This document shows, piece after piece, positions 1 to 12,068 of a stretch of DNA of 64,000 bases. Each line of letters opens with the position of its first letter. Position 1 is the stretch's first letter. Position numbers and translations under genes: made by a program. Source of the stretch: Paramarasmius palmivorus (Eukaryota > Basidiomycota > Agaricomycetes > Agaricales > Marasmiaceae). The notes under the pieces were generated by a model. The model did not search any database. It saw only the letters and a program-made list of their open reading frames with translations, and was not told where the DNA came from. The DNA lies in NCBI GenBank assembly GCA_037176845.1, contig JAYKXP010000020.1, forward strand, positions 496,001 through 560,000. The letters run 5' to 3'.

Positions 1-1042
1 TATCGCTGCACTGCAGGATACCGGAACTGGCCTGCATAACGATTAATGGATGGCTCAAGCAACAGTAAATTTGAACACGCACCTGTATAGACCTTCAAAC
101 AACTTGACCAATACTTGAGATCTCCGTTGAAAGACGTAATAGAAGCATTAACAGCCTCATCCGTGAACTCAGGAAACTCGTTCAGACACCTTAGCAATGT
201 CATGACATCCTGCGCCAACAACTCAAACTGGCAAGGAAAGTCTTCCAAATCCAAGGGTTCGCTGACAGTAGGACGCGCTGCATGGGGAAGGGCCTTGTAC
301 CTTGCGGACAGTGCTGCTGCACTGCGCATTCGACGTTTCTTCGCGGTCTCGGCTGGAGATGGTTGAGTAGGAGATGGATGACTGATCTTGCGAGGAAATA
401 GATCTGCAGCATTCTCATGGTAGAGAAATAAGATGTAAGCAAGTCTTCTTCGTAATTGGAAAGCGGACGAGAGAATGGCTGCCGAGCTGCCGAGTTGTCT
501 TGCTGCGTTTGAAAAGTTCCGCAACTACGGAGTTCAGATGAGCCATAAATGCGATTTCAACAAGTCTGCTGAAGTACCTCCTTATCCAACAGGCCAATCC
601 GTCTATCAATCCAAAATCAAGTCAACCATAAGGTCGTAGAAAGAGAAATCTGCACACACTTTTCGAACTTGTGGAATGCTTCAGCACCAGCCGTCTGATG
701 AGCCTCATCAACAGTCGCTACGCCAAGACCCTCAGCTTCGTTCGTGGCGCACTACCAAATATGCACTCACGAACGTCTTTGTCGTCTTCAAAAGCCGGAG
801 CTTGGTTCAAACCTGTCGCTATCCGAGTGAACATCAGCCGACACGATGCAGAAGAATGCACTCTGACCATCATCCAGGTCATCTCCGGACTTCAATAACA
901 TCTCCACCAGACTCAATATAGTCTCTCTACGACTCGTTCCAGTAGACCGAGTCTTCGAACCCACACCAATCCGACTACTATCCTTTCGTTCATCCTCTAC
1001 CGCGGTGAAGCCCGCTATAGCTGAACCCATCTGAGAAGTCAT
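1..1042 (-). CDS. N-terminal part of a large signalling protein, possibly Ssk2/Wis4-type MAPKKK (partial, runs off the window)
   Basis: A coherent spliced reading runs on the minus strand from an ATG near 1042 towards position 1 and leaves the window. Readable exons include segments with LLDKEVLQQT, then RNFSNAARQLGSSAAIL, then YILFLYHENAADLFPR (about 400-530), then LNEFPEFTDEAVNASI and GDLKYWSSCL (about 110-230). A roughly 51-nt intron follows and then QFRYPAVQR at the window edge. Putative introns carry gt...ag ends near 33-84, 534-570 and 610-665. From memory, the NEFPEFTDE...GDLKYW...QFRYPAVQRY region resembles the conserved N-terminal region of the fungal Ssk2/Wis4/SskB MAPKKKs of the HOG osmotic-stress pathway. 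The kinase domain would lie outside the window. That identity is inference; that the region is coding is better supported. The start at 1042 is only the first in-frame Met and may be internal. Confidence 0.5.
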
Positions 1043-3553
1043 CTCTCCTCTCCTTCAACACCAATGGAGGCTTTCGTCTACATACATTCACTGTCAGGAA
1101 CCAAAATGACAGCTCGAATATAAAAAAGTACACGTACTTGCGCAAATAAAACAGGAAAAGTTTTTCGTGATTAACGAGTACGTTTGGTTCGTCCAGTTCG
1201 TTCAACGTTCAGTGGGTTCGTGGCTCGTTCGTGTTAATAAAGGTCGTGGAATGCTCCGGAAGCAAGCTTTCCTAATGAAAAGGTGCAGGAAGGAGGATGG
1301 AGAGTTACAACGTCCGTCCAACACGAGGTTTACAGACTGCCGCCGGATCAGCGCTTCAATTCAACGTTGACCCTGTCGTTTTTTGGCGCCTAGCCAAGCC
1401 ACCAAGCAAGTTGAATGCTGTTGACAACGAGAATCAGATTTGCGCGTGTGCTCGCAAGGTTCCAGGAGCGCGAGGGACCGACAGGCAGAATGGTGGATGT
1501 CAACCATGTCGTATCAAACAAAATTATATTTCATGTCTATCAACATATCGCATAGGTACAGGCATACAACATACAACAACATACCACTTCAAGTCCAACT
1601 ATCTCGGGCTTTGATATCGCGCGGTACAACAGATAAAAACGACAAACAAAACGTATTTATGTATAGAATAGTACTGGGATACCTGTAGTAGTACGTCTGC
1701 ATTAGCTAAGTGGAAGGAGCGTAAGGGTCCAGCAGTATTGCCAGAGAAGAAGGAAAAGGGCTTTAAAGAGCGACGGGTGGTAGTAGTGGGGGACGGCGTG
1801 TATAATATGTACAATTGATAAAGGTGGAGGCGACGAGAGGAGGCGCGACAACGACAACTCTGTTTTTCGTGAAATAGAGTTGCAGGGGAAAAGTGAAAAA
1901 ATGATACTATACAATCTAGTCAAGTCCTTTGTGCGATATGCGATGGAATAACTGCGATTGGCTGAAGAAGAAAAAAAAGAGGACATTGGAGTTGTCGGTT
2001 GAACGCGCGCGGAGCGAGCAACGAAAATGATGCTTTAGGGTCGGTAGGTTGAAATGTGAATGGGAATTTGGGGTATACTTGGGGGTATGCATGCAATAAA
2101 CTGTAAACGTAAGATAAGCAATTGTTACGACAAGAATAACGGAAGAAGACTTACGAGACCAACAAGTACACCAATAGGAATAAGCATCACATTCGTGAAA
2201 CGTTGAAAAAAGTGAAAAGCGCAAAAGAAATAATCGACAAGGTAACGCGCAACCAAAGAAAAAAGGCCTGAAAATGGTACAACGCATAATTGTCCTTCCC
2301 CTAGTTCATCCGTCTATGAAAACACTGATTTGTTCGAATTCGAGTCGAAGACGAGGTGTGAATGGCGGAAGTGAGGTTGTGTGAATTAGATGATGAGGGA
2401 AGGGTAGTATGCAGGGACAACGATGATACTTGATACACTGGCGACGAATCCAAATAAAAACAGGGGATAAAAGTAAGAGTTTGGTGCGAATGTCGAATGG
2501 GCAATTTGGGGCCTGAATAAAATGCAGACAATAGATGACGAGGTGGAGAGGGGGATTTGATGCGACAAATAAAAGGGAAATATACTAGACATCTTCCATA
2601 CCCAAGATCAATCCAATCAGGAAGAGCAGGGGATACACCGCCGCCACAAAAAGATGGCCTTCTACATTGTGCAGGCTCTAGTTGTGGGATAGCCGTCAAG
2701 GAGGTGCTTCATTATATGATGACAGTCTCCGGACGGTAGCAGTAGTGGCGATGGGTGGCGAGTACCCAAGATAAATAGGGGATCGTATACAGCGTTTGTT
2801 GATTCGAGGATTGGTGTTCTCTTCTCCATGGTTTATAACCCAACCCTTTTCTTTTTGTACACGCTGGCACGGTAGCCCCAGCCTCAACGCTCGAGCGCTA
2901 CCGGCCAGACCAATGAAAGAAACGTGCGAGATGGGAGAGAGATGATGATGGGATGCAATGACGGGATGACGAGAAAGTGGAGAGAATGCAGATATCGAAA
3001 ACATTTCAGAATGGGAAGTGCAGATGTGGAAGGGAGTAGGTCTGTCATTTGCATCCTGACGGTCACAGGATCCGTGGGAAAATGTGAGGACCGCTCCAGC
3101 AACCGGAACAGTCCGAGATAGTAGAATAGCGTCGTGGAAGACACCAAAGCGCGCAGTTGTCCTATACGTAGAGCCGGGACCGATTATGGGTATTAGTCGA
3201 ATAGTGGTGTTCGTGTCGAAAAAGCGTAAACCCCGAAAATCTAGAACCTAAACCGCGCCGAAAGACCTAAAAATACAATGATCGTCCAAGATCAACCACG
3301 TCTCGCGAGACCCTTGAAGAATATAATGAATAATGATAAGGCGAATTTTCAAAGCGGTGGCTAGAAAAACACTTTCGGCGGGTTTGCAACGGAGAGGAGG
3401 TATAATGCAGGAGGGGGAATCTAGTCGGCAAGTGAAGATTTTGAGCGAGGCAATCTCCAGGGACTGCGGAGTTCTATTAGAGACGTCACTCCACGGGGTG
3501 AAAAAGGTGGCTCACTTTGCACTTTTGCAACACAATCAATGTGGAAAATGAAT
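1043..3553. other. Intergenic region, no gene recognised
   Basis: About 2.5 kb without a convincing coding reading. Open frames here are short, compositionally odd (Ser/Pro/His/Tyr-rich) and do not join through plausible introns. The right-hand part is purine-rich on the plus strand and probably includes the 3' UTR of the minus-strand gene that ends at 3554. Confidence 0.6.
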
Positions 3554-4858
3554 TTACACAAAGGAAGGCGGTGGTAGATCCTCCGGACTAGGAGAGTTCT
3601 GGAAATTTGAACTCGCAAAGTAGGCGGCGGCGGCGGCTGCAGCGGCAGCTCTCTCCCTCTCGTCATCAGACAAGGACACAGTGGGGCGCCTGCGGGGAAG
3701 CAAGGCAAACAGAGCTTTTAGTTCATCAGAACCAACACCACCAGTTGACGCTTCTTCATCAGAGGACATGGCAAAAACGCCTTCACTCGGCACTCGGGCA
3801 TGCTTCCTGGCCTTTCTAGCAGGAACAGGGATCGGCGAGGCATTGTTGAAAGGGAAAGACTTCGTCGAAGCGGTGATGGGCGCAGTGCGAGGTCCGTCAT
3901 CATACAGGAAGCGAGCGCTTTGGCGAGTACGAGTAGGCGTTGAAGGGGGAGACATGTCCTCAGCATCAGAATCAGCTCCAGCCTCGGAGATGTCGTCACA
4001 GATGGGGAAAACATCGGGAGGCTCCGACGACGCTTTGACCGGCATGCGGTGCGGCACGTAGTCACTGGTAGGTGCTGAGCGTGATAGTACTGAGTTTGAA
4101 GGGTTGTTGCGCCTAGGCACTGGAATAGCCTTGGCTGGCGTTGAAGCTGGTGCAGGTGCTGGGTTGAAAGGGACTGAACTTGGCTGTCTACGTCTTGCCA
4201 ACTTGCCCGAAGGACGAGAGGCGAGTGTAGGCGCTGGGCGAACGGGCTTTGACCTAGATGGAGGAGTAGAATCGTCCAAAAAAGGATCGAAAAGGTTGGA
4301 AGTAGTGGTCTTGTAGGGCGGTGAGGCTGCCTCTGCCTGCGAGGACAAGTTGGCGGGGAGTGGTGGTGAGGGTTGGCGAGCATGATGACGACGTCCTCGT
4401 ACGGAAGAATGCGAGCTACTCCTGCAAGATTTGAGGGTAAAAATGAGCCTCAGCCTTGTACGAAAAAAAGTTTCGAAAATTTTCGAAAAATCGTCACCTT
4501 GGCGTTGGCTTGTCCTTGGGCTTTGAATGTTGTTGTCTGCCCCTGGGGTGAGCCTTCTCTGCACTGAGGGGGTCCCAGGCTTCTTGTCTGTTACCTCTGG
4601 TGAAGATTTGAGCACAGTCGACGTTTCCGACGACTGCTGTTGCTGTTGTTGCCGAGGCGAGGTCTTTGCAGCTGGTTGCTTTGACCTCGGAGAAGTCCGC
4701 TGACGAGGCTGCTGTTGATGCTGCTGTATCGGCTTTGACAATGAGAGAAGCCCTGGAGTGCGAGTCGGCTGCACCACTACCGGAGGTGCAGAAGGGTTCC
4801 TCCTGTGGACATGGTAAGGAGCAGTAGCAAAACTTGGAGGTTTCTGGACGAGGATCAT
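3554..4858 (-). CDS. Proline/Ser-rich disordered protein with C-terminal PNRC/EDC-like decapping motif
   Basis: An uninterrupted 434-codon frame. The N-terminus (MILVQKPPSF...) leads into long Ser/Pro/Gln/Arg-rich disordered sequence with a polyglutamine stretch near residues 70-77, an acidic segment (SEAGADSDAEDMSPP) and a polyalanine run near residue 405. The last about 22 residues read YFASSNFQNSPSPEDLPPPS followed by FV, which fits the YAxxxFxxSPxPxxLPxPxF pattern of PNRC/EDC1 proteins that bind Dcp1 and stimulate mRNA decapping. The role in cytoplasmic mRNA decay is inferred from that motif. A possible intron lies around 4430-4505 (gtgacg...ttgcag on the minus strand), but removing those 76 nt would break the frame, so read-through is preferred. 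Low complexity makes the middle hard to judge. Confidence 0.75.
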   Translation of the reverse strand: MILVQKPPSFATAPYHVHRRNPSAPPVVVQPTRTPGLLSLSKPIQQHQQQPRQRTSPRSKQPAAKTSPRQQQQQQSSETSTVLKSSPEVTDKKPGTPSVQRRLTPGADNNIQSPRTSQRQGDDFSKIFETFFRTRLRLIFTLKSCRSSSHSSVRGRRHHARQPSPPLPANLSSQAEAASPPYKTTTSNLFDPFLDDSTPPSRSKPVRPAPTLASRPSGKLARRRQPSSVPFNPAPAPASTPAKAIPVPRRNNPSNSVLSRSAPTSDYVPHRMPVKASSEPPDVFPICDDISEAGADSDAEDMSPPSTPTRTRQSARFLYDDGPRTAPITASTKSFPFNNASPIPVPARKARKHARVPSEGVFAMSSDEEASTGGVGSDELKALFALLPRRRPTVSLSDDERERAAAAAAAAAYFASSNFQNSPSPEDLPPPSFV

Positions 4859-7800
4859 GGTGGTAAGGAAGAGAAAAAGGTAAAGGGAGAAGGGGAACGG
4901 GGAGGACGATGAGGAGATATGTTTGCAGGCAGCGGGTGCGAGGATCGAATGATATGAAGGGTGGGAAGCGAATCGCCGGGGGTCAAGGACTCTCGTTTAT
5001 CTTTGTTTGTGTTGTGGCACAGTCGACTTGTCAGCTGAGTCCGCTTTCTCACGATTTTCCGTCCCTGTTCTACCTTTTTTGGATTGCTCCGTTTCCGAAC
5101 GCTTTGCCCGGTGTCAGCTCCCCAAAGCCTCCCTCCAACTGCCTGCATCGCTTTTTTTTTGCTGCTGCTGCCTCATTGAAAAGTGCTGTTTTCTGCGATG
5201 GCATTACCACCATTCTGTTTGTCTCCCTGCTGCTGTCTGATAAATTCGCAATCGCGTGTCTTGACAACCGCTATTCGATTACATCTTGCGATTGACATAT
5301 CGTTGGCGCAAACAATTGCCATCTCCAACAACACCACTTCCCCTCCACGCCTTTTGGCTGTGATCGTACCAAGACTTCTCAGATCTCGTATCCTTCCTTC
5401 CCATACCAGCTAGCCTGCGTCTCGGTGCCACTTGGTCCCCGCTTGTTCTCATGCCTATTTCTCATTCATGCTTCTTTGGTGCCTCGCGCGAACATATAGG
5501 CACATACACCATCCACATATACACCATTCATTTTTTCTGGCCTGGAACCACGACCTCACGCATGCGTCGATCAGAACTCCAATTGCCCAGCGGCCCAGCT
5601 CAAACAATCCTCCGATCTACCTTTGGTTTGATTCACCCCAAAATCAATCAGAACCGAGTTTAGGTTCAACGTCTAGACATAACGAGACATCTTCACGTGT
5701 GGACCTAGTCCCTGAGATATCTACCCATGAGACCAGATGGCACCTTTGGCATGTCTATTCAACTATCCATCGCCGTTACTTCGCCGGGTTGTCTTCTGTT
5801 GTCTTCCTGATGTTCTTTGAATTCGACAATTATCTCCGGAACCGGGTCTAGCAGCACTCTAGTGGAGCCTGGATTCCCTTCGTTGAATCCTTCTTTCCAT
5901 CTACCGCTACTCATTCAGGCTTCTCTCGAGAACCTCGTGCGGAATCGAGAACGTCGTTGTCGTCGTTGACGGCGACCATGTAACCCTCTTTCGATTCCTC
6001 CTATCAGTATCGCCCCATAAACCTTATACTCGCGTGATACAATTCGCCTTAACAGCGTTACTTCCATACATCTGTCAAATCTCATCGCCCCTTCACGGTA
6101 ACAATTGAACTACCAAAAGCCTGTTCAAGGTTCATCAATCCGAAGAGTTTTCGAGAAGGAATGGAGTACGTTACCCTTGTTATCGTCCTCATTGTATCTC
6201 CAAACAATAAATGCTTTGACAATGTTACTCCCGAGTCCCGCCCGCCCCATCGTTCTTATTCTCTCTACTGTAACCTTGAGCTCGAAATGACAGCCTTCTC
6301 TACCGCCATACAATAAACACCTTTACTGCTCAACTCTCTTCCTGATAGCTCGCATGCAGTGATCATGATCATGATCGTAAACACCCTACAACATGAAACT
6401 ACTCTAGCACATCCCTGGCCAATCGTTGTTTCACTGTAAGGGTCCTATCGATATCTTTATCATAACAATAGCTATCCACACCATTTTACTCTCGGGACAC
6501 GCCAGCTCCACGTATACAGCATGAAAACCTACCAATAAACTACCAATAAACACACCCTCCACAACACGCAACATCCACGCCTCTCCTCGGGGCGTCCGCC
6601 GCATCCCAAACAACCTTCCAAAAATGAACTCCCCCGGCGGTGTTGCCAACCACTTTTCGGGTAACGATTGCCGGCTTACCCGGGTCCAGTTCGGAAGTTC
6701 ACTTTACTCCGAAAGGTAGTAACACATTTTGCCGCGTGTCGGCATGACTGGATAAGGCACGATAAAAATGATGGAGCATGGCTCCACTTTCAGATCTTGT
6801 TCCTTTTTTGGTTCAAAGGGAGTGTAGAGCTAAAAGGACTATCGAGTCAAGTCGAGTCAAAAGGCGTACATGAGCTCGACGAGGTTGAGCAGCTCTCTTC
6901 TTCTTGCACTGGGTGTTGGCTATGTAACCCTGAGCTATCCTTCGCATCCCCGGACGATATTCTCCACCGAACAACCAACACCGCCTACTGAGGATCACTT
7001 CGTCAGAACGACGCAATGCCGAATTTAATTCACACCCAAATCCCGATGCTCCCTCGGAAAGGGTGGTGTTTATTGATTCTACGCTGTGCATCCCCGCTCC
7101 GTTGCGAAGATTCTCGAATTGTGGCTCCGAGATGAACATGGACAATCTACCGCTCTGCATTTGTCGCTTCCCTTGTGCGGTCGCCGACTGTATAATCTAC
7201 TCTATAACTGTAAGCTGGTGCCTGCGAGTTCTGTGCCTGCTTAGAAATACTCCCGACCCCGACACTACGGCTGCTTATCTGAAGCTCGTGGTCGAAGGAC
7301 CTGGACAGTCAAACTCCCAGGCCTAGGGATAAGTTACCTCTATATCAGTATCGACCCCAACAGCCAACACCAATCTATTTCTTGTCGTTCTGTGCCGAGT
7401 CGAATGACGCAAATTTGAACATCTTCGAGTACAATTGGGCCCCCACTCCCGCGCGCTACCACCGATAAGCTTCTATCAAACAAACAAGCTATAGCGCAGC
7501 ATCACTCCTCTTTCCCAAATTATCCACCTCTGTACACTGTACCATTCCCAACCAAAACAAAACAAGCTAAAAAGTGATATTGATAACTGCCCCTCTTGAA
7601 TCTCCGCGCACCTCACTTTTCATTACGTGCATTTTTGGTCTCATGATTCCAAATATGTAGACCAAATGATAGCAAACCCCACTTCCTACCGCAGCAAGCT
7701 CGGACGCGTACGTTGGCTTTGGACGTTGGACCCTTGATAGGCTTTTGGAATAGAAGGTTCAGGTTCGCTGTTATCGCTACGTCTAGGTGGTAATGTGATC

Positions 7801-7859
7801 TACATCTGGATTGGTGCGAATTCGAGGTTAATCGCGATAGCAAAATGTACGTACCCCAT
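4859..7859. other. Long intergenic region, no gene recognised
   Basis: Three kilobases between two minus-strand genes. It should hold the promoter and 5' UTR of the decapping-motif gene. I see only small repeats: a GCTGCTGCTG run near 5160, overlapping TGATCA/ATGATC units at 6360-6376, a doubled ACTACCAATAAAC near 6530-6555 and GAGTCAA units near 6843. Open frames are short and do not resemble proteins I know. Confidence 0.55.
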
Positions 7860-9863
7860 TCAGTCTACGTCCATGTCCTCGCTTTGCGACTCCAGTTCAG
7901 CATCGACATTCATATCCCGTTCGTCCCCTGAGCGTCCTCCGTCATCGTCCATCTCCCAGTCGTCGACGTCTTCAAAACGATAATTGTCCTCGACGATCTC
8001 CCACATGGGGTATCCGAGAGAACGAGCGAAATCAGTGGTCTCGGGATCGAAACCATTACACTCCTGCCATCTCTGCGCGAACTGATACTCGAATTTGTAC
8101 CAGTAACCGGTATATATGTTGATCACTGGTTCGAGGATAGGCAGTCCCATTGCTGCATGACACTCTTCAGGTATAGGTGTCTCGCCAAAGGGGTCAAAGG
8201 ACAAATAGTAAGATCCTTGTACCCAAGCTGTCAGGTTCGGTGTATCCTGTTGTGTCATAATGTCGGGAACACAAAGGTAGCATGGGTATTCGAGCGTAGT
8301 CTGAGCCAGCCACTCGAGTCGTAGGTTATAGAAGGAAACCAGACCTGATTGCAAATGTTAATCAGAGAAGGATAATACAGCTAACAACTCGCCGTATTTT
8401 TCCCAATCATCATAAGGGATTCCAAGGCGTTTGAACACGCTTATAGCTTGCGAGATCCAAGCTGCTTTGTGTTTCGACTCAGCGTCGAAAATACAGGAAT
8501 AGGAAATCGAGCTGATATCGCCAAGGGGGATCGTAAATCTGATGCCTAGGGTAAACGAGAAGTATCACGCAGAAGGCCATGGGTACTCACACTCCAGGAA
8601 AGGATGCAGCCACTTTGACACCGTCGACCGTACACCCCTCGCTCTCCGGCCTATATTGGATTCCTAGGCATCTCGAGACGACCTCTTGTCGTTCCAAAGA
8701 GATAATTGGAGCTCCAACTGAAAGTGTGTTTTGCCAATATTCTGCCTCATTCACGTGGCTGAGTTGAATCTTGTCACCTCCCCGGAACAGGCACTTCAGA
8801 AGTGTCTCATCATCGAAATTGCATTCTCTGAGATACCTGGATATGCTTTGATCGTCGTATCTGTTCAAGGGTAGCGCAGGGTGTTCAACGCTACGAGGAG
8901 TTTGCAAGTGCGGGTCCCAGTCCAGAAATCGTTCTTCGATGTCAGCGTTATCGACGCCATTCGTCAGGAGAGGTCCACGAGGTCCTTTGCAGAGATTGCC
9001 GGTCCTGGGGTGAACCCACAGTTCATTGTACTAGAGAAGATAAGTATCACTTCTAAAACGAGGACGTCTACCGTAACTTACAAAATCAGCAGCACGGGAT
9101 GGGCGTGAATAGTACCCGTCCACGTCCAAAGAGCGCACCTGCCATAGTAGGTGCCACACAAGAATTGGAGAGCATTGATGGAATTCGAATACCCGGGATA
9201 AAGGAATCAATGCTGCGGGCTTCTTAGTTTATTCATAAATCCGATCCAGAACATCTCGACACATACCATCATAGAAAATCAACGCTGGGAGTTTGCTGTC
9301 ATTGTATCCAAAGAGCTGGGTGATATTGAGCGCTCTGTAACCATGCAAGTTAGTCCTCTGACTCTGAAAAAGAGCTGATCTACGTGCTTTGAGCGAGAGT
9401 AACGAAGGAATTCCCTCTCATAAGCCTGCTTGACAATCAGCTGAGGCTGGCAGGGCAAAGGCTACAACCTACTCTGGGAGCGTCGGGCCCTTGATAAGAC
9501 ACATAGAGGAACCTTGCGTCGTCATTGTCTCCGTGAATCTTGGCAATATAGATGGAACGCTGAGCATTCAGCTCTGAAGATTCTTCGACCTCGGATGTGT
9601 TGTGTTCCGAAGAGTTCATACGACCGGAAGTGATTTTCTCGATGATAAGTACTTTCCCTGTCGGAACCCTCACGTACTAAGTATCGTTTCAAGCCTGATT
9701 TCAAGTGCCGATGTATGAATGTACTTACCTCGGCATCTACCTTTTTTCCGTCCTGTGCTCCCGCTCTACTCGAGTAGTAATAGTTCATTTGATTGCCTTG
9801 CACGTTGTTGAAGTGTCCACCACTAGCGGAGAAATCGCGAAGATTTGAGACGAGTGTTGCCAT
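7860..9863 (-). CDS. Conserved agaricomycete hypothetical protein
   Basis: Hand-spliced gene of about eight exons on the minus strand. The start is MATLVSNLRDFSASGGHFNN at 9863, a lead common in large agaric protein families. Then come VLIIEKITSGR, a middle segment ALNITQLFGYNDSKLPALIF, ALIPLSRVFEFHQCSPIL, YNELWVHPRTGNLCKGPRG, FTIPLGDISSISYSCIF, and a long last exon (7860-8354) ending in an acidic tail (DMDVD). From memory this architecture (partner-recognition-like N-terminus, ITQLFGYN, IPLGxIS) recurs in uncharacterised mushroom proteins; no biochemical role is known to me. The exon joining RYSRSK to ALNITQLF only stays in frame if the intron uses a GC donor (near 9387). Without it there would be a +1 frameshift, so a damaged copy cannot be excluded. 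Confidence 0.8.
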
Positions 9864-10281
9864 CGCTGGTTATTCGAGGCTATCGCAGGTTTTCAAAAGA
9901 GGTGTCAGAAGGTGCAAGTGGTTTTGCAGGTGGTCGCAGCAGCAACAGCATCGCAGTCATTCAGACTGAAATGGGAAGATTCCCACTCTTTTCAACCATC
10001 TAAGCTTCCAAGTAGAACATTCATCGCTGATACTTTGCCCCTTCAGGACCTTTAACGGTTCATGCATCGCGAAAGATGCACTGATAACATGGATGGCAAA
10101 AAAACGAGTTGAACGTGATTGGACGGACAAGAGAAGGCCCGTCCCTCTTCCGACCGGAACGAATGGCCAAACTCGAACAAATCAATTACATCGCGCTGGC
10201 ATTTGGCTGGCACTCTGCAGAATACAACCTTTTACAGTCCCTACTACCTAGACGTATATCGTCTCTTTCTCCTTCTCCATC
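9864..10281. other. Divergent intergenic region between the hypothetical gene and KGD2
   Basis: About 420 bp that must contain the promoters of both divergently transcribed neighbours. The stretch just before the KGD2 start is pyrimidine-rich (CTCTTTCTCCTTCTCC at 10262-10277), a common feature upstream of fungal start sites. No clear TATA box was seen. Confidence 0.5.
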
Positions 10282-12068
10282 ATGCTTTCTAGGCAGATAA
10301 TTGCAGTTGCGCGGGGTCGTGGCGTGCTCAGACTTCGTGCACCAACCGCGTTGGCCGGATTGTGAGTCTAGACAGCAGCGTGTCTTCTGAAGCATTCACT
10401 AACCAAGATTTTTGTAGGAGAGCTGTTGGTGTACATGTTAAACGTGCAAAATTCCACTCGTCGAGTCTTCTGCAGGGTGAGTTTTCGATTCTAGATGAGT
10501 ATCAGCCAGAACTCAAGTACTATTCGTTCTAGCGGAGACCATTAAAGTGCCCCAAATGGCAGAATCTATCACGGAAGGAACTTTGAAGTCTTGGTCAAAG
10601 CAAGTGGGAGACTTTGTTAGCGCTGACGAGGAAGTCGCGACGATTGAGACCGACAAGGTACGTCAAGTCACTTTTCCAGCACCATGCGTCACCGGATTGG
10701 CGAATAGTAGTTCAGTGTCTAACAATATGTTTAGATTGACGTCTCTGTCAACGCCCCGAAATCCGGTGTTATCAAGGAACTCTTGGCGAGCGAGGAGGAT
10801 ACGGTCACTGTTGGCCAGGATCTGTTTGTAATAGAAGAGGGCGAGGGTGCTTCGGAATGTATGTTGTTAATTCCACTGCAGTTCATGCTCTCTGACCAGG
10901 CGAATGGTAGCCTCTGCACCCAAGGAGGAAAGCAAACCTGATCCGGCCGAGCCTAAAGACCAACAGGTCGACAAGCAGTTACCGAAGGACCCTGCACCAA
11001 GCGAAGGAGACAAGAAAGTCTCGCCAGAACAGAAGAAATTGGATACTACTTCCGGCTCAAAGAAAGATTCACCAGAGAAGCCCAAGTCGGAACCCAAGTC
11101 GGAAGCATCGAAACCTCCTCCGGTTGCTGGTTCTCGCAACGAGACGAGGGTAAGTAATTCACAGCTTTGATGGCCTTTGATGACCTTTGTTCACCTATGC
11201 ATTGCCAACAGGTCAAGATGAACCGCATGCGTCTCCGTATTGCTGAGCGTCTCAAGGAATCTCAAAATGCCGCTGCTTCCCTCACCACTTTCAACGAGAT
11301 TGACATGTCTTCCCTCATCGAGTTCCGCAAGAAGTACAAGGACGACGTGCTCAAGGAGCATGGCATCAAACTGGGGTACATGAGCGCATTCGCCAAAGCC
11401 TCCAGTCTTGCCTTGAAGGAGATACCTGCTGCCAACGCGTACATTGAGGGAGATGAGATCGTGTACCATGATTACGTCGACCTCAGCGTCGCGGTAGCTA
11501 CGCCTAAAGGTCTCGTCACTCCTGTCGTCAGAAACGCGGAGTCCATGAGCTTCTTGGATATCGAGAAGGAGATTGCCAATCTTGGAAAGAAGGTGATGTT
11601 CCATTACACCTCATAACACTCCACGTCCAGCTCACAATATCTCTTAGGCTCGGGATGGCAAGCTTACTCTTGAAGACATGGCTGGTGGAACTTTCACAAT
11701 GTATGTTCTCTCATTGCTACGAATGCGAACTATTCTGATGCTCTACCCCCCAGCTCAAACGGAGGTGTCTTTGGCTCGATGTACGGTACTCCCATAATCA
11801 ACCTGCCCCAATCTGCTGTGTTGGGTATGCACGCCATCAAAGATCGACCTGTCGCTGTGAACGGACAAGTTGTCATCCGACCTATCATGATTGTTGCACT
11901 CACCTACGACCACCGGTTACTAGACGGTAGAGAGGCTGTTACGTTCCTCGGTCAGTTGATCTCCCGTCCCCATACTACATCTGTGTCCTGATAGCCGTTG
12001 CCTTGTCTACAGTGAAAGTTAGAGATTACCTCGAAGATCCTAGGAAAATGTTGCTCAGCTCTGCATGA
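10282..12068 (+). CDS. KGD2: Dihydrolipoamide succinyltransferase, E2 of 2-oxoglutarate dehydrogenase
   Basis: Nine exons (10282-10361, 10418-10476, 10533-10657, 10735-10858, 10911-11149, 11212-11592, 11648-11700, 11754-11950, 12013-12068) sum to 1314 nt, giving 437 residues in frame. The first about 45 residues are Arg/Ser-rich and lack acids, as in a mitochondrial targeting peptide. A single lipoyl domain follows ([13 protein letters not shown]; lipoylated Lys in ETDK, codon 10655-10657), then a Lys/Pro/Glu-rich linker, then the acyltransferase core beginning near [14 protein letters not shown]. The catalytic core motif [11 protein letters not shown] contains the conserved His and Asp. The protein transfers succinyl groups from lipoamide to CoA in the TCA cycle in the mitochondrial matrix. 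There is no separate E1/E3-binding domain between lipoyl and catalytic parts, which is the usual arrangement for this E2 class. A degenerate copy of its 3' end lies at 15867-16010. Confidence 0.97.

Noticed and set aside
2301..2699. 132-codon minus-strand frame rich in Ser/Pro/His
   Set aside because: Low-complexity content in a purine/pyrimidine-biased region with no start context or family resemblance.
3718..4383. 221-codon minus frame overlapping the decapping-motif gene
   Set aside because: Shifted shadow of the 434-codon frame. It would need the 76-nt intron at about 4430-4505 and loses the conserved C-terminal motif.
4440..4490. Palindromic CGAAAATTTTCG inside the decapping-motif gene as a regulatory site
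   Set aside because: Short AT-rich self-complementary sequence, likely chance or part of an intron-like segment.
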